Position numbers and translations under genes: made by a program. From the NCBI GenBank assembly GCA_030674185.1, contig JAPXFY010000026.1, positions 53,962,712 through 54,026,711 on the forward strand: a stretch of 64,000 nucleotides of DNA, given 5' to 3'. A model generated the notes under the pieces. That model made no database searches. It was not told where the DNA came from and saw only the letters and a list, made by a program, of their open reading frames with translations. Shown here piece after piece: positions 45,050 through 56,689 of the stretch. The stretch is from Monoplex corrugatus (taxonomy: Eukaryota > Mollusca > Gastropoda > Littorinimorpha > Ranellidae). Numbering within the stretch: position 1 is the stretch's first letter; each line of letters opens with the position of its first letter.

Positions 45050-45700
45050 GTCACATCACATCACATCACATCACATCACGTCACGTCACTCACGTCACGT
45101 CACGTCACGTCACGTCACGTCACGTCACGTCACGTCTCGTCTCGTCTCGTCTCGTCTCGTCTCGTCTCGTCTCGTCTCGTCTCGTCTCGTCTCGTCTCGT
45201 CTCGTCTCGTCTCGTCTCGTCTCGTCTCGTCTCGTCTCGTCTCGTCTCGCCTCCGCCTCCGCCTCCGCCTCCGCCTCCTCCGCCTCCTCCTCCCCTCCTC
45301 CTCCTCCTCCTCCTCCTCCTCCTCCTCCTCCTCCTCCCTCCTCCCCCTCCTCCTCACCTCCTCCTCACCTCCCCTCAACCTCCTCCTCAACCTCCTCCTC
45401 AACCTCCTCCTCAACCTCCTCCTCAACCTCCTCCTCACCTCCCCTCAACCTCCTCCTCACCCCTCACCTCTCCTCACCCCTCACCTCTCCTCACCCTCAC
45501 CTCTCCTCACCTCTCACCTCTTCCCCACCTCTCACCTCTTCTCACCTCTCACCTCTTCTCACCTCTCACCTCTTCTCACCTCTCACCTCTTCTCACCTCT
45601 CACCTCTCACCTCATATATCATATATCATATATCACATCTCATATCTCATATCATATCATATCATATCATATATCATATCATATCATATCATATTTCTTT
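45050..45700. repeat. Pentanucleotide gradient TCACA, TCACG, TCTCG, then CTC-rich and ATATC arrays
   Basis: Pentamers change stepwise along 45051-45250 from TCACA to TCACG to TCTCG. They are followed by CCTCCG and CTC runs, CAACCTCCTC and CACCTCTT decamers, and finally TCATA repeats to about 45695. All is low-complexity; the Ser/Arg/Pro frames are artefacts. Confidence 0.95.
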
Positions 45701-45809
45701 AGACAGATGTCACTTGACTGTGTAAGAAATAGATAGAGATAACAATGCATCATTCTTACTTTGTACAGTCAGATTTACTATAACAGTCAACAGAACTGTT
45801 ATTTTGCAG

Positions 45810-48800
45810 GTAACAGTGAAATTGACATAGACATCAACATAAGACGTTTTGTCAGAACCCCAAGCCTGGAGAACGCAGCAGATGTGCTGGAAGACAAGGG
45901 ATTGGTTGTGCTCTGTGGGCCTCCAGGATCTGGTAAAACAACATTGGGGAGAGCTTTGTTGAGGCAGCATCGAGCCAAGAACTTTAAGCCATACGTGTTT
46001 CATGAACTTAGAGATTGGCACGCCTGTGTTGGGGAAGGTAGACATTGTGTTGTCCTCATTGATGGTCTGTTTGGTCACGTTCGCCTCAACAGAAATCAGT
46101 ACGAGGTGTGGGACAAGATCCGAAACAACGTTGTGGAGATGGTGGCGATGAGATATAGCAGGCTCGTGTTCACTTTCTATCCTCACGTGCTTCGTGAATT
46201 ACAGGAGCTGGAACGTGGCACGCACAGTCCTCTGCTGGATACGGTTGCAACCGTGGTTATGCCAGGTATCATGGATGAAGACCTCAAAGAAAACATGGTT
46301 TCGTCTCACTTGAAGGAGCTGCACGTTAGCACTGACACACAGCATGACCTTGTGGAGAGAATTCTTCTGGCTGATATCAGTGGGTCTGTGTTTCCCTGGT
46401 GCTGCAGTCAGTTGGTTCATCTCTGGCAGTTTTTAGAGGATCCTGTCTCTGTTTTCACCCAGCCAGCCGAGGCCTGTGTCGCTCTGTTGACTCGTATGTT
46501 CCTCGATGCACAGCATGGCGATTCCTTTGCTGCGGTCCTGTCACTGACCATGTTGGGCTTGGTCAGGTACCTGGACACAACACCGGGGACAAATGATAAA
46601 CTTCAACAATCAGAGTTTAAAGAAACATTGAGGACACGTTATGAACTTCAACGTTTGGGGTTTTCAGATATGTGTAACGATCATCTGGCGAACTACGCCC
46701 ATGTCCTGAAAAGCTTCATTCTGACTGACAGTGCTGACGGCTTCTCCTCTCGTGTTTTCTATGACGCTACAGGACTGGCTCTTCTCCGCTCTTTCCGTCT
46801 TCCTACCTTGTTGAAAGTGTGCGATGCCACCTTTCTTGTGCAGCATGTCCGTAGTCAAAACAAAGACAAATCATACAATTTTATTGTAAATCGTCATGAC
46901 ATCCATTTGCTTGTGGAAAGAATACGTGATGACATTCTCAAGGGCCACACATCGGTGATATGTCAGCATCCTTCTTTGGGGAATCCAGAGTTCTTGGACA
47001 GGTTGGAACAGTTTTGTCTGAGAAGGGAAAACGGTTTGCAGGACTTGATCAGTGTGGTAGACAATGATCATGGTTTACCATTGTTCTACTGGTCTGTGTG
47101 GAGCCCTGACATATACTTCACTCACTGGTGTTTGAAAGTCTCTAAACCAAGAAAGCTGTCATGCTGCGTTCTGATGGCTGTGATGGCAACGGTTTTGTTC
47201 AAGTCATCAGAAAACAACATGGAATCTGCCACAAAGGGTTTTCTAACAGATATCTGGCAATTACAGTTTGAAACCGCTGCAAAACAGACTCGTACACTGA
47301 CACTACCACTTCCAAACGTCTTCGTGGTGGAAGAAAGGAAAGCAATGTGGGACGAACTCAGATCAGGTCAACGTTCTTTGTGCTACCTTGGCAAACCATC
47401 TCTTCCGATCCCTAGCAACCTTCTGCCAATATTCGTGTCAGAAGGAGTGGTCAAGATCCATCTGGCCACTCAACTCTCATGGCAGTTAGTGATTAGACTG
47501 CTGTCTGACACTGAGGTAGATGAAGCAGATGATAAGGGAAACACGTTGCAGCATTTAGCGGCTGACACTGGAAACACGCAAGTCATGGCCTTGCTGATCA
47601 AGAGCGGTTCGTCGTCCATGCACATAGCCAATCACAAAGGACAGACCCCTTATCAACGGGCACAGAGAAGGAGGAAGGCAGAAAAAACGTTAACGGACAT
47701 ATGGAAACTTGATGCCAGCCATGTTCCAGATCTCCACCAAGCTTGTAAAGATGGTGATGTAGAGTACATCTGTTTTCACAGTGCTGCAGTACGCAATAGG
47801 GATTCCTTTTGTGCCAGTCTGCTGAAGATTGCCTGTTCCAAAGGTCAAGCGCAGGTCGTCTCCCTTTTCATAGAGCTTGGATTGGACATAAACGCCACAG
47901 ACACATTTGCTAGAACTGTTCTACACGATGCCTGTAGTTCTGGTAATGAGAGCGTTGTAAAACTGCTGATTGAACATGGCATTGATGTCAACGCAAAGGA
48001 TCACGAAAACATCACTGCTCTGCACGTTGCCTGTGCGTCTGGTGACTTGAATACTGTGCAACTGTTAACTGCCCATGGCGCTGAAGTCAATGTCAAAACT
48101 AAAGGTGGGATCACACCATTGTTCGAAGCTTGTGGATCTGGTAATGCCAGCATTGTCAAGTTGCTGCTTCACCTGGAGGCTGATGTCCATGCTCAGGATT
48201 GTTCTGGTAACACGCTTCTACATGCCTGTAGGTTAGCTGATCCCAGCACAGTCAGGATGCTGACTGAAAAGGGTATTCACGTCAATGTACAAAACAACAA
48301 GAAGAACACACCTCTACATACATCTTGCAGGTCTGGTGATACCAAGACAGTTGCTGCCCTAATTGCACAAGGTGCACAGGTGAACGTGATGGATTACGCG
48401 GGCAATACACCTTTGCATGATACCTGCAGGTCTGGTGACATCAAATCACTTAGGCTGTTGATTGAAGAAGGCGCTGACGTTCACGTGAAGGACCACAGTG
48501 GGAACACAGCTTTACATGTGTGTAGATGTGGGGATGTGGCAGCTGTCAAACTGCTGATTAACCAAGGTGTTGACATCAATGCGAAGACACACACCGGCCT
48601 CACACCTCTTCATGTTGCTGCCGGTCGGTCTGGTGATGTGAATGTTGTCAAGATGCTGCTGATGCATGGTGCTCACGTGAGCGAGAAAGACAACGATGAC
48701 AATACTCCATTACATGCTGCATGTAAATCTGGTGACGACAAAGTCATGAAGGCGCTGACAGATTACGGTGCTGATATCAATCTGAGACAAAAGTTTGGAA

Positions 48801-49522
48801 ACACACCTCTGCATTCAGCGTGTCGATCTGGAGATGAAAACATTGTGAAGATGTTAGTAACGCTCCATGCCGACATAAACGCGGAGAATAGTAACGGCAA
48901 TACGCCTTTACACGGAGCCTGCAGATCTGGTGACGTGAAAATTGTCCAGCTGTTGGTTTACCACAACGCAGACGTGGATGCCAGAAACGAGAACAGAAAC
49001 ACACCTCTTCACGTCACTTGTTTCTATGGAGACGTGAACTCAGCGCGCGTGCTGCTTGCACACAACGCAGACATCCACGCGAAGAACAACAGGGAGAACA
49101 CCCCGCTGCACGTGGCCTGCAAGTCTGATGACATCAGCACTGTGAAACTGCTGATCAAATACGGCGCTGACCTGGAAGCCAGAAACAAAGATGGAAACAC
49201 ACCTCTCCTGGAAGCATGTAAGTCAGGAGTCCTGAACACCGTCAGGTTGCTGATTGAAAACAACGTGGACATCAACGTGAAGAACAAGCATGGCAAAATG
49301 CCTCTACACGTTGCCTGCATGTACGGCAGTGTAAACACTGCCAAACTGCTCCTCACCAACGGTGCTGACCTCAACTTGAAGGACAAAGAAGGCAACACAG
49401 CTCTTCACAAGGCTTACCAGTCAGGCAACAAGAACATTATCAAACTACTAACTACACTCAGTAGTGTTGGTGAAAACATTCAGGACGTGCCCTCGCATGA
49501 TGCCCTTAATGTGCTGAAGTGA
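45810..49522 (+). CDS. nSTAND3-type P-loop NTPase with about 17 ankyrin repeats
   Basis: A single long exon, opened by the acceptor ttattttgcag at 45809, encodes about 1237 residues to the TGA at 49522. No ATG precedes the P-loop in this exon, so the start lies upstream (candidate at 39465). The NTPase begins FVRTPSLENAADVL. Walker A is GPPGSGKTTL (about base 45920), and a Walker B-like VVLIDGLFG follows about 40 residues later, where a second acidic residue is often seen but Gly is found here. A helical linker of about 400 residues follows, then ankyrin repeats from about 47520 to 49460, many of the form NTPLHxACRSGD. No stop, frameshift or repeat insertion breaks it. The family is known from large lophotrochozoan sets; a sensor or scaffold role is an inference. 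N-terminal effector domains are not seen. Confidence 0.88.
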
Positions 49523-49649
49523 ACCGTGTGTAATAGCTGGATGAAGATGCTAGCAGTCATCTTTCAGTTCAGCAAAAATTATGGATCCGTTTTAGAGCTG
49601 TAGATGACGTGAAGTTCGTGCTGTAGCATTCCATTCTGACTGTACAGAT

Positions 49650-49898
<249 letters not shown>

Positions 49899-49900
49899 TA

Positions 49901-51511
49901 CTAGTCACAACAAGTTAAGCACAGTTTACATGTACCCGCATATTTTCAACAAATATCAAAGCCATGACTTTCCAATTGGGAACAGATTTATTTCATAATC
50001 TTGTTCAAACGTACATTGAATTTCATTGTGATCGCACAAACGGTTTGGGATATACAGACAATTAAACAGAGGAGGGGTCGAAATCAAAGTTTGCCAAATC
50101 TGTCCAGTTCACCAAATCATTTCAATAATGGGTGTGACCACCCCGATTGGCGAGACATTCCATGCAGCGTCTCCTCATCGAGTAGACCAGTGTTCTGATG
50201 ACCCTCTGTGGGATTCCCTGCCATTCCAGTTGCAGCATTCGGAAGAGATCCTGACGGTCCCTGGGAGGTGGATGGTTCTCCTTTACACGTCTCCCCAACT
50301 CATCCCAAAGATGCTCGATGGGATTGAGGTCGGGACTATACGCCTGGAAGATCATCCTGTTGATACCGGCCTGCACAAGGAATTCTAAGGCCACCCGGGC
50401 TCTATGTGGCCGAGCATTGTCGTCTTGGAAGACTGCCATGGGTCCGATTCGTTGCATGGTCGGAACAACGAAAGGCGCCAGTATTTCATCCCGATAGCGG
50501 AGGCCTGTGAGGTTTCCGTCAATGTGGTAGAGTGGTGTCTTGTGGTGGAGGCTGATGGCACCCCATACAATAACAGATCCTCCCCTGAAGGCCCGGGTCT
50601 CACGAACAGCTGCATCAATGTAACGTTCACCAACACGCCTCCAAACTCTAGTTCGGCCATCATTGTGTTCAAGACAAAACCGCGACTCATCCGAAAAGAG
50701 GACCTGAGACCACTGTTGTTGGTTCCATCTCGCATGATGTTTGCAGAAAGCTCGGCGAGCAAGCTTATGGGCTGCTAGCAGTCGTGGTCGTACAGCTGGA
50801 CGACGTGATCCGAGGCCAAAGTGGTGAAGACGGTTTCGTATGGCTTGACGGCTGAGGATGGTGTTAGTTGCCCTACGAAGCTGCCGTTGGATGCTGGTTG
50901 AGGTGGCATCCCGCTGCAATAGGACCTGCCTCTCGATGAACCGATCTTCTCTTGGAGTCGTCTGCCTAGGCCGACCTGACCGTGGCCTCTCTTCAACGCT
51001 GTTGGTCGCCCTAAAACGCTGGTTCAGTCTAACAATAACTGAATGATGCACATCAAGTCGTCGCGCCACTTCAGCCTTGGCAATGCCATCTTGCATCCAC
51101 GCAATCGCCCTGGTTTTGTCAAAGGTGCTAAGTTTTCTTCTTGGTGGCATGGTGAGAAACGGGCTGACAGTAACCAAGCCCGCGCTTATAAAGCATAAGG
51201 AAGGGGCATAAAACTCACTCGAAAGACTGCTCTTGCACGGGTATAACGAATTTTTCATTTTACACATCTTGTGTCGCCAGCAAGCTCACTGCAAAACAGA
51301 CACATTTACCGCAACTTTGCACTTTTTATCCCGCGCGGCAACGAGGTCACCAAGACCCCCATGCGCACTACAAGTTGCCACAGGCTCGCCCAAACACTGC
51401 TGTTTGAGATTCCATCACTGGTTGCCGCATAACAAAAAGAAAATAATGTTTTCTGAAGGAATGGATCAGCCCCCTGTGTCCAAGGACCTGTGCTTAACTT
51501 GTTGTGACTAG
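49901..51511 (-). mobile_element. Tc1-like DNA transposon, complete
   Basis: 1611 bp with 24-bp terminal inverted repeats starting CTAGTCACAACAAGTTAAGC and a TA on each side (49899-49900 and 51512-51513). One intact transposase on the minus strand fills the interior. It splits a LINE-A copy, so it is younger than that copy. Confidence 0.95.
50122..51150 (-). CDS. Tc1/mariner-family transposase, DD34E, intact
   Basis: 342 residues from the ATG at 51150. An in-frame upstream Met at 51267 would add 39 residues unlike the family, so it was not chosen. The N-terminal paired-type helix-turn-helix half is STFDKTRAIAWMQDGIAKAE, with RRLDVHHSVI. The GRPR box lies in RSGRPRQTT, followed by a second helix-turn-helix. 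Catalytic aspartates are in VLFSDESRF and FQDDNARPH, and the glutamate is in SPDLNPIEHLW, 34 residues after the second aspartate. The protein would bind the terminal repeats and cut and paste the element at TA sites in the nucleus. Length and all motifs are intact, so recent or current activity is plausible. Confidence 0.95.
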   Translation of the reverse strand: MPPRRKLSTFDKTRAIAWMQDGIAKAEVARRLDVHHSVIVRLNQRFRATNSVEERPRSGRPRQTTPREDRFIERQVLLQRDATSTSIQRQLRRATNTILSRQAIRNRLHHFGLGSRRPAVRPRLLAAHKLARRAFCKHHARWNQQQWSQVLFSDESRFCLEHNDGRTRVWRRVGERYIDAAVRETRAFRGGSVIVWGAISLHHKTPLYHIDGNLTGLRYRDEILAPFVVPTMQRIGPMAVFQDDNARPHRARVALEFLVQAGINRMIFQAYSPDLNPIEHLWDELGRRVKENHPPPRDRQDLFRMLQLEWQGIPQRVIRTLVYSMRRRCMECLANRGGHTHY

Positions 51512-51513
51512 TA

Positions 51514-53995
51514 TATATACAATTATATATTACAATGTGATTCCCCTCCGAGTGGAGACAGGCCGCAGAGGGGGTTGAGTGAGGTCAGAATTTTATGCAG
51601 AGGACAAAAGGTGAGTTTTGAGAGCGGACTTGAAGGAGACAAAAGTAGGTTCCTGACGGACTGAGAGAGGAAGTTTGTTCCAGGAGAGTGGACCAGAAAC
51701 AGAGAAGGCTCGTGGACCATAGGTATTGAGCTTAGTGCGTGGAAAGCGAAAAGTCAGAGGATCGGAGGCAGAGCGGAGGTACATGAGTGAACATAGATCT
51801 CAAGTAGGCTTGACAGGTAATCGGGGGCTGCGTTATTGAGGCTTTTGTAGCACATGGTGTCTAGTTTGTACTGTATGTTCTTTGATACAGGGAGCCAGTG
51901 AAGTTGTGCCAGGAGAGGAGATATGTGGTCAGCTTTTTTTTTTTAGTACAAGGCTTGCGGCATTGTTTTGAATGCGCTGTAGGATGTGAATGGTGGAGGC
52001 AGGAAGACCAGACAGGAGTGAATTGCAATAGCAATGCGAGACATTATGAAGGAGAGAACGAGTTTTGCAGTTGTTTCGACAGAGAGATACTTCCTGATCA
52101 GGCTTATACGATGGAGGTGATAGTAGCAAGATTTGGCAGTTTGAGAAACAAAGTTGTTCATAGAGAGGGTAGAGTCAAGGCAGACACCAAGGTTTTTAGC
52201 TGAATCAGAAATTGGGACTGATGTGTTACATAATGGGAGAGAAAGAGGAGGCAGCTGAGAAAGTTTCTGACGGGTGCCAATGAGGATAGCTTCTGTCTTG
52301 TCGTCGTTAAGCTGAAGTTTATTGTATGTCATCCAGTTCTTAATGTCCGAGTAACACTCAGTGGTGCGAGTCAAGAGGCGCTGTATATTGTCAGGTGAGT
52401 CACTGTCTTGAAGTTGGGTGTCATCAGCATAGAAGTGGTGTTTTATAGAGTGGGAGTTGATGATGGTGGACAGGGGGGAGGTGTAAAGAGTGAAATGAAC
52501 AGGGCCAAGGACAGATCCTTGTGGAACACCACAGGTCAGGTATGCAGGTTGAGAGTAAGTTCATTGGTGAGAACAGTTTGTTTTCTGTTTGATAGATATG
52601 AAGTGAACCAGGAGAGAGCAATGTCAGAGATGCCAAAAGTATGATGAAGTCTAGAAAGGAGAATACCATGATCAATGGTATCAAAGGCTGCAGACAGATC
52701 AAGGAGTGTGAGGAGAGAGACTTTGCCAGTATCAGTTGCAAGGAGGAGATTGTTGAGAATGTGTAGTAGGGCAGTTTCAGTGCTATGGCACTGGCGGTAG
52801 GCTGACTGGAAAGGATTGAGGAGATTGTTGGCAGACAGGTGAGAGTTCAGCTGGTTGAGGACAACTTTTTCAAAGAATTTTGACAAGAAAGAGAGATTAG
52901 AGATAGGCCGGTAATTTTTCAGTTCATTTGGGTCTAAATTGTATTTCTTGAGGAGAGGGTGAACAATAGCAGACTTGAAAGAATCTGGGACAGTTCCAGT
53001 TTGAAGAGAAGTGTTGATGATGTCAGTGATAAATAGGAGGAGAGTAGGGAGACAGTCGGAGTAGAGAGTACCTGGAAGAGGATCCAGTTCGCAGGTTTGA
53101 ACGACATGGATCTGATTGTGTTGAGAATTTCTTCTTGTGAGACTGGGGTAAAAGTAGTAAGAGGTGTGCCAGAGAAGGAAGGGTCAGGTGGGCATGGTTG
53201 ACAGGGTGTCCTGTCAAGCCTGTCACGAAGAGTTTGTATTTCAGTGGTGAAATACTTGGAGTGTTTTGTTGGGAGAGGTAAATCTTTTCGTGTGCCAAGG
53301 AGATGATTTATGGTTGTAAAGAGTTCTTTTGAAGAAGAGGCATTCAGGGTTTTGGTTTGGAAATAGCTTGTTTTTGCAGATGCAATGAGGGTGGATACTT
53401 TTGTTTTAGAGGCTTGGAAAAGTTGCCTATGTACAGTGAGTTTGGATTTGCGCCAGCGGCGCTCTGCTCTGCGGCGGGCACGTTTTGCACAGGCAATCTC
53501 ATGAGTGAGCCAGGGGGTAGGGGGGCGGTCAGGTAAAAGACGGATTGTGGCTGGAGCATGAGTGTCCAGAAGATGGTGAGAGTAGTATAGAATTCATCGG
53601 CAAGGTTATGTGACTTTTCAGAAAGGAGACGGGAGGCATCAGATGAAAAAGTGGAGAGGTCGATAGATTTGAAATTGCGTCGAGTCACTGTGCGCGTGGT
53701 ACGGGAAGGAGGAGAAATGTCAAGAGAACAGAGAATTGCAGAGTGGTCAGATGGAAGGGCTGAAGTTAGACGGGTAGAAAGAACTAAGCAGTTGTCAGTA
53801 GCTGAATTGCGGTGATCATGAGAAATGATCCAGTCAAGAATGTGACCTTTTTGATGGGTTGGTTCAGAAATGTGTTGAGTCATATTGTGATTGGACAGAG
53901 AGTTGATGATATGTCTTGTGTCTTGCCTGGCTTGAAAAAAACCCTGTATACAAGCCCAGTTTTGAATAGGAACGTGCCGTTCAGAATTGGGGGAA
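51514..53995 (-). mobile_element. LINE-A, main part of the split copy
   Basis: On the minus strand from right to left: endonuclease C-terminus (QHISEPTHQKGHILDWIIS), linker, RT with LLDLSAAFDTIDH, YADDTQ and SRIxYCNS blocks, and the C-terminus to the stop near 51593. Several frameshifts break it (about 53300, 52880, 52530, 52000 and 51785). It reaches about 120 codons further 5' than the copy at 4.7 kb, before ending at a GA array. A T/A-rich link joins it across the Tc1 element to its tail at 49650. Confidence 0.92.
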
Positions 53996-54001
53996 GTAGA
54001 G

Positions 54002-54005
<4 letters not shown>

Positions 54006-54079
<74 letters not shown>
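54006..54079. repeat. (GA)n microsatellite at the LINE-A 5' edge
   Basis: About 36 GA units with one GGA interruption. Confidence 0.95.
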
Positions 54080-54082
<3 letters not shown>

Positions 54083-54521
54083 CTATGTGGGAGGAGGGAG
54101 GGGGAAGTACCCATGCCCAACTACGGTCTCGCCTGAGTCGCTTGACTTCCGGGAAGAGGAATGGAATATGCAGAACATAGATCCTTCCCTCAATGTCCCT
54201 TGCAAGAGGAGTGCCGGAAAGCTCCCTGGAAATATCCAGCAGGCAACTGGTTATCAAATCCAGGCTAGTAAGCATGGACGTTCCAAACAGGGATCCCCGG
54301 CTGACGATCAGGGCATCGTGCACTAGCCATGTGGGTGTAGGACTGGAGTCATAGTTCTGCACACGGCTGTCCAGTGAGGAAGTACTGACCCTCGTGCCCA
54401 TTTTCTGACGACCCATCCCACGACCAGGGATGACGTTCACCATCGGAAAGGGGACGAAAACTGTCATTGTGGTTTTGGGGCCACCACCAGCACAATGGTC
54501 TAAATCCAACTCATGGTGCAC
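54080..54521 (-). CDS. Unidentified open frame upstream of LINE-A
   Basis: A minus-strand frame of about 147 codons (MHHELDLDHCAGGGPKTT onward) before it enters the GA array. It has no domain I recognise. It could be part of another element or chance, and is listed only because of its length in complex sequence. Confidence 0.2.
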
Positions 54522-54934
54522 GACATCGTCATGACTCTGTCCTGTATTACGGAGTCCAAGACCAGACTCTGTGTTAGTTCAGTGCTGGGTAAAAGGGACA
54601 ATTACCTGGTGCCTCCAAACTACCAGCCGAGGACTGTAAACCTCCTCACAAGCCACCCGCTACAACCATAGCTCCTCATTGAAGAATGTCTCATCACTCC
54701 TTGAATCGGAAGGCTGCCCTCAGGACAGACTCTGCTGCTCTAAATCCCAGCATAGTGGATTGATTGATTTGGTTCAGTTTTTACGTCGACACTCATCTCA
54801 GATGATATGGCCGACGGGGATAACCATCCCAGGGAAGTGGGGCAAGGGGGACTTATCTAATCCTACACTGACACCACCAAAACAACAATGATGTTAAGAT
54901 GGGACAGTGAGAAGGCCAGTTTTAATGTAACGCA
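54522..54934. other. Gap without recognised gene
   Basis: Complex, GC-moderate sequence including 'ggttcagtttttacgtcgac' near 54770, which has the look of a dispersed repeat. No match could be assigned. Confidence 0.3.
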
Positions 54935-55110
54935 GCGGATATATGGTTTCTAAGAAGAATGTTGAGAGTTCCATGGACAGCAAAGAAAACAAACGAGACA
55001 GTCTTGATAGAGGCAGACACAAGTAGATCATTCATAAGGAAGATTAGGAAAAAAGCAGACAACATTTAGAGGCCATTTTATGAGCAAAGGGGAGAAAAAT
55101 ATTGTATCGT
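54935..55110 (+). mobile_element. LINE-B C-terminal fragment
   Basis: Reads IWFLRRMLRVPWTAKKTNET, then VLIEADTSRSFIRKIRKK, matching 33.72-33.82 kb, and ends in the tail block (RPFYEQRG). Confidence 0.85.
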
Positions 55111-55274
55111 ATGGCCCAAACAAAGTAGCCTATTATTTTTTTGGAAAAAAAATAAAGAAAAGAATAGATCTAGATCAGTCATTATGGTAGGGAAACATTC
55201 GTCTTAGTAGGTGACTGAAATTTCGTCTCTATTCCATAGACTTAAATCTCATCTTAGTAACTGACTTATAATAA

Positions 55275-55882
55275 TATGTGCTATTGTTGCAAAGTGTTGT
55301 ACGAGTACATACTCTGAAAGTAGGGTCTCGTAATGTCAGAAACAGTTATACAAAACATGCCGAGACACTGATTGCCTACATATACGGTCAGTATTGTGTG
55401 CACATACAAATAATCAATAGTACTTTTGCGGTGGCAAAATGAACCTCGTCCTTTGTCTATATTTAGACCAAGATATTTATATAACATGAGCAATCCCAAG
55501 CAAAAGAAGCTGTACAAAACTGATGCTAGAACTAAATATGATGGATGTATGGACAACTAATTGACGATATGATATTTGTGCATAATTAATATAAAAGGTC
55601 ACTCACTTATTGAAATACATTTCAATAATGAAAACATTTTTGTTCTTATTCATGCATATGCATAAATACGTTTTTATGTGAAGAAGTACCTTATCAAGAA
55701 TACATGATAATATGTCATTTTGCCACCGCAAAAGTACTATTGATTATTTGTATGTGCACACAATACTGACCGTATATGTAGGCAATCAGTGTCTCGGCAT
55801 GTTTTGTATAACTGTTTCTGACATTACGAGACCCTACTTTCAGAGTATGTACTCGTACAACACTTTGCAACAATAGCACATA
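55275..55882. mobile_element. Fold-back element with 168-bp inverted arms
   Basis: Bases 55275-55442 and 55715-55882 are inverted copies, essentially identical, around a 272-bp AT-rich centre. No coding capacity and no clear target duplication were seen. Confidence 0.85.
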
Positions 55883-56689
55883 AAACATACCTCAAACGGG
55901 AACAAAATAAGGCAAAAAGACTTAGTAGTAAACACACTTCAGAGCAAATGAAATGTAGGAGATAAAAAATGAAACTTAGAACCACATACGGTACAAAAAT
56001 TTAGTGCATTTTAATGACCGTCACCGCCGAGGAAGCCGAACCAGACTTTCCAGAGCATAAAGTTAATGACAGTGTTCATATTACAACAACAACAAAAAAA
56101 AAGAAAAAAAAAAAAAAAAAAAAAAAGGAATACGTAGTTTATAAGGAAGAGCTAGGCGTAAAGACTACAGATTGTCAGTGTTTAATTTTTTTAGTTAAGT
56201 TCAACAATTGTTTAAAATTATTCTGTTGCATACCTTGTTTTGTGCACTATTCAAACGTAATAATAACCAGGAAACGACAAATAATCATTGAAAAAAATAC
56301 ATCATACGAAAAGAATGAAGTAAAAATACGTAATATCATTCACAATGATATATTTACAGCCATGCATTTCCAGTTTGTAATACATAGCCACCCCACAGTT
56401 ATTTAATTCCATATTCGTTTTCGTCCCACACGTCCACAAATATGTAATAACCATTCTTGATATGGCTGCTTGTTTTCTTGAAACTATCCCCTCGAAAAAA
56501 ATCGACAATGTGAGCACTATTTCGTTTTCTTCTACCTTGTTGTGGATTAGTCAGAACGGTTTCTTATTTGGTGGGCGATCAAGGTTTCGTTGTCCATTGA
56601 GCCTCCATCCAAGGGAAGTCACTCCTCCTTTCTCATGAATAACAATTAGGGAGTGTGTGTTGTAGGCACATACGTCACATCCCCCTCTC
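55883..56689. other. Gap with an A-rich run
   Basis: Contains about 35 A residues with few breaks at 56091-56126, possibly a retroposon tail. No gene was recognised. Confidence 0.4.

Noticed and set aside
45014..45736. Ser/Arg/Pro-rich frames upstream of the ankyrin exon
   Set aside because: Low-complexity translation of pentanucleotide and CTC arrays; not joined in frame to the NTPase by any convincing splice site.
50122..51267. Longer transposase start at 51267
   Set aside because: The extra 39 residues do not resemble the family; the Met at 51150 gives the usual length of about 340 residues.
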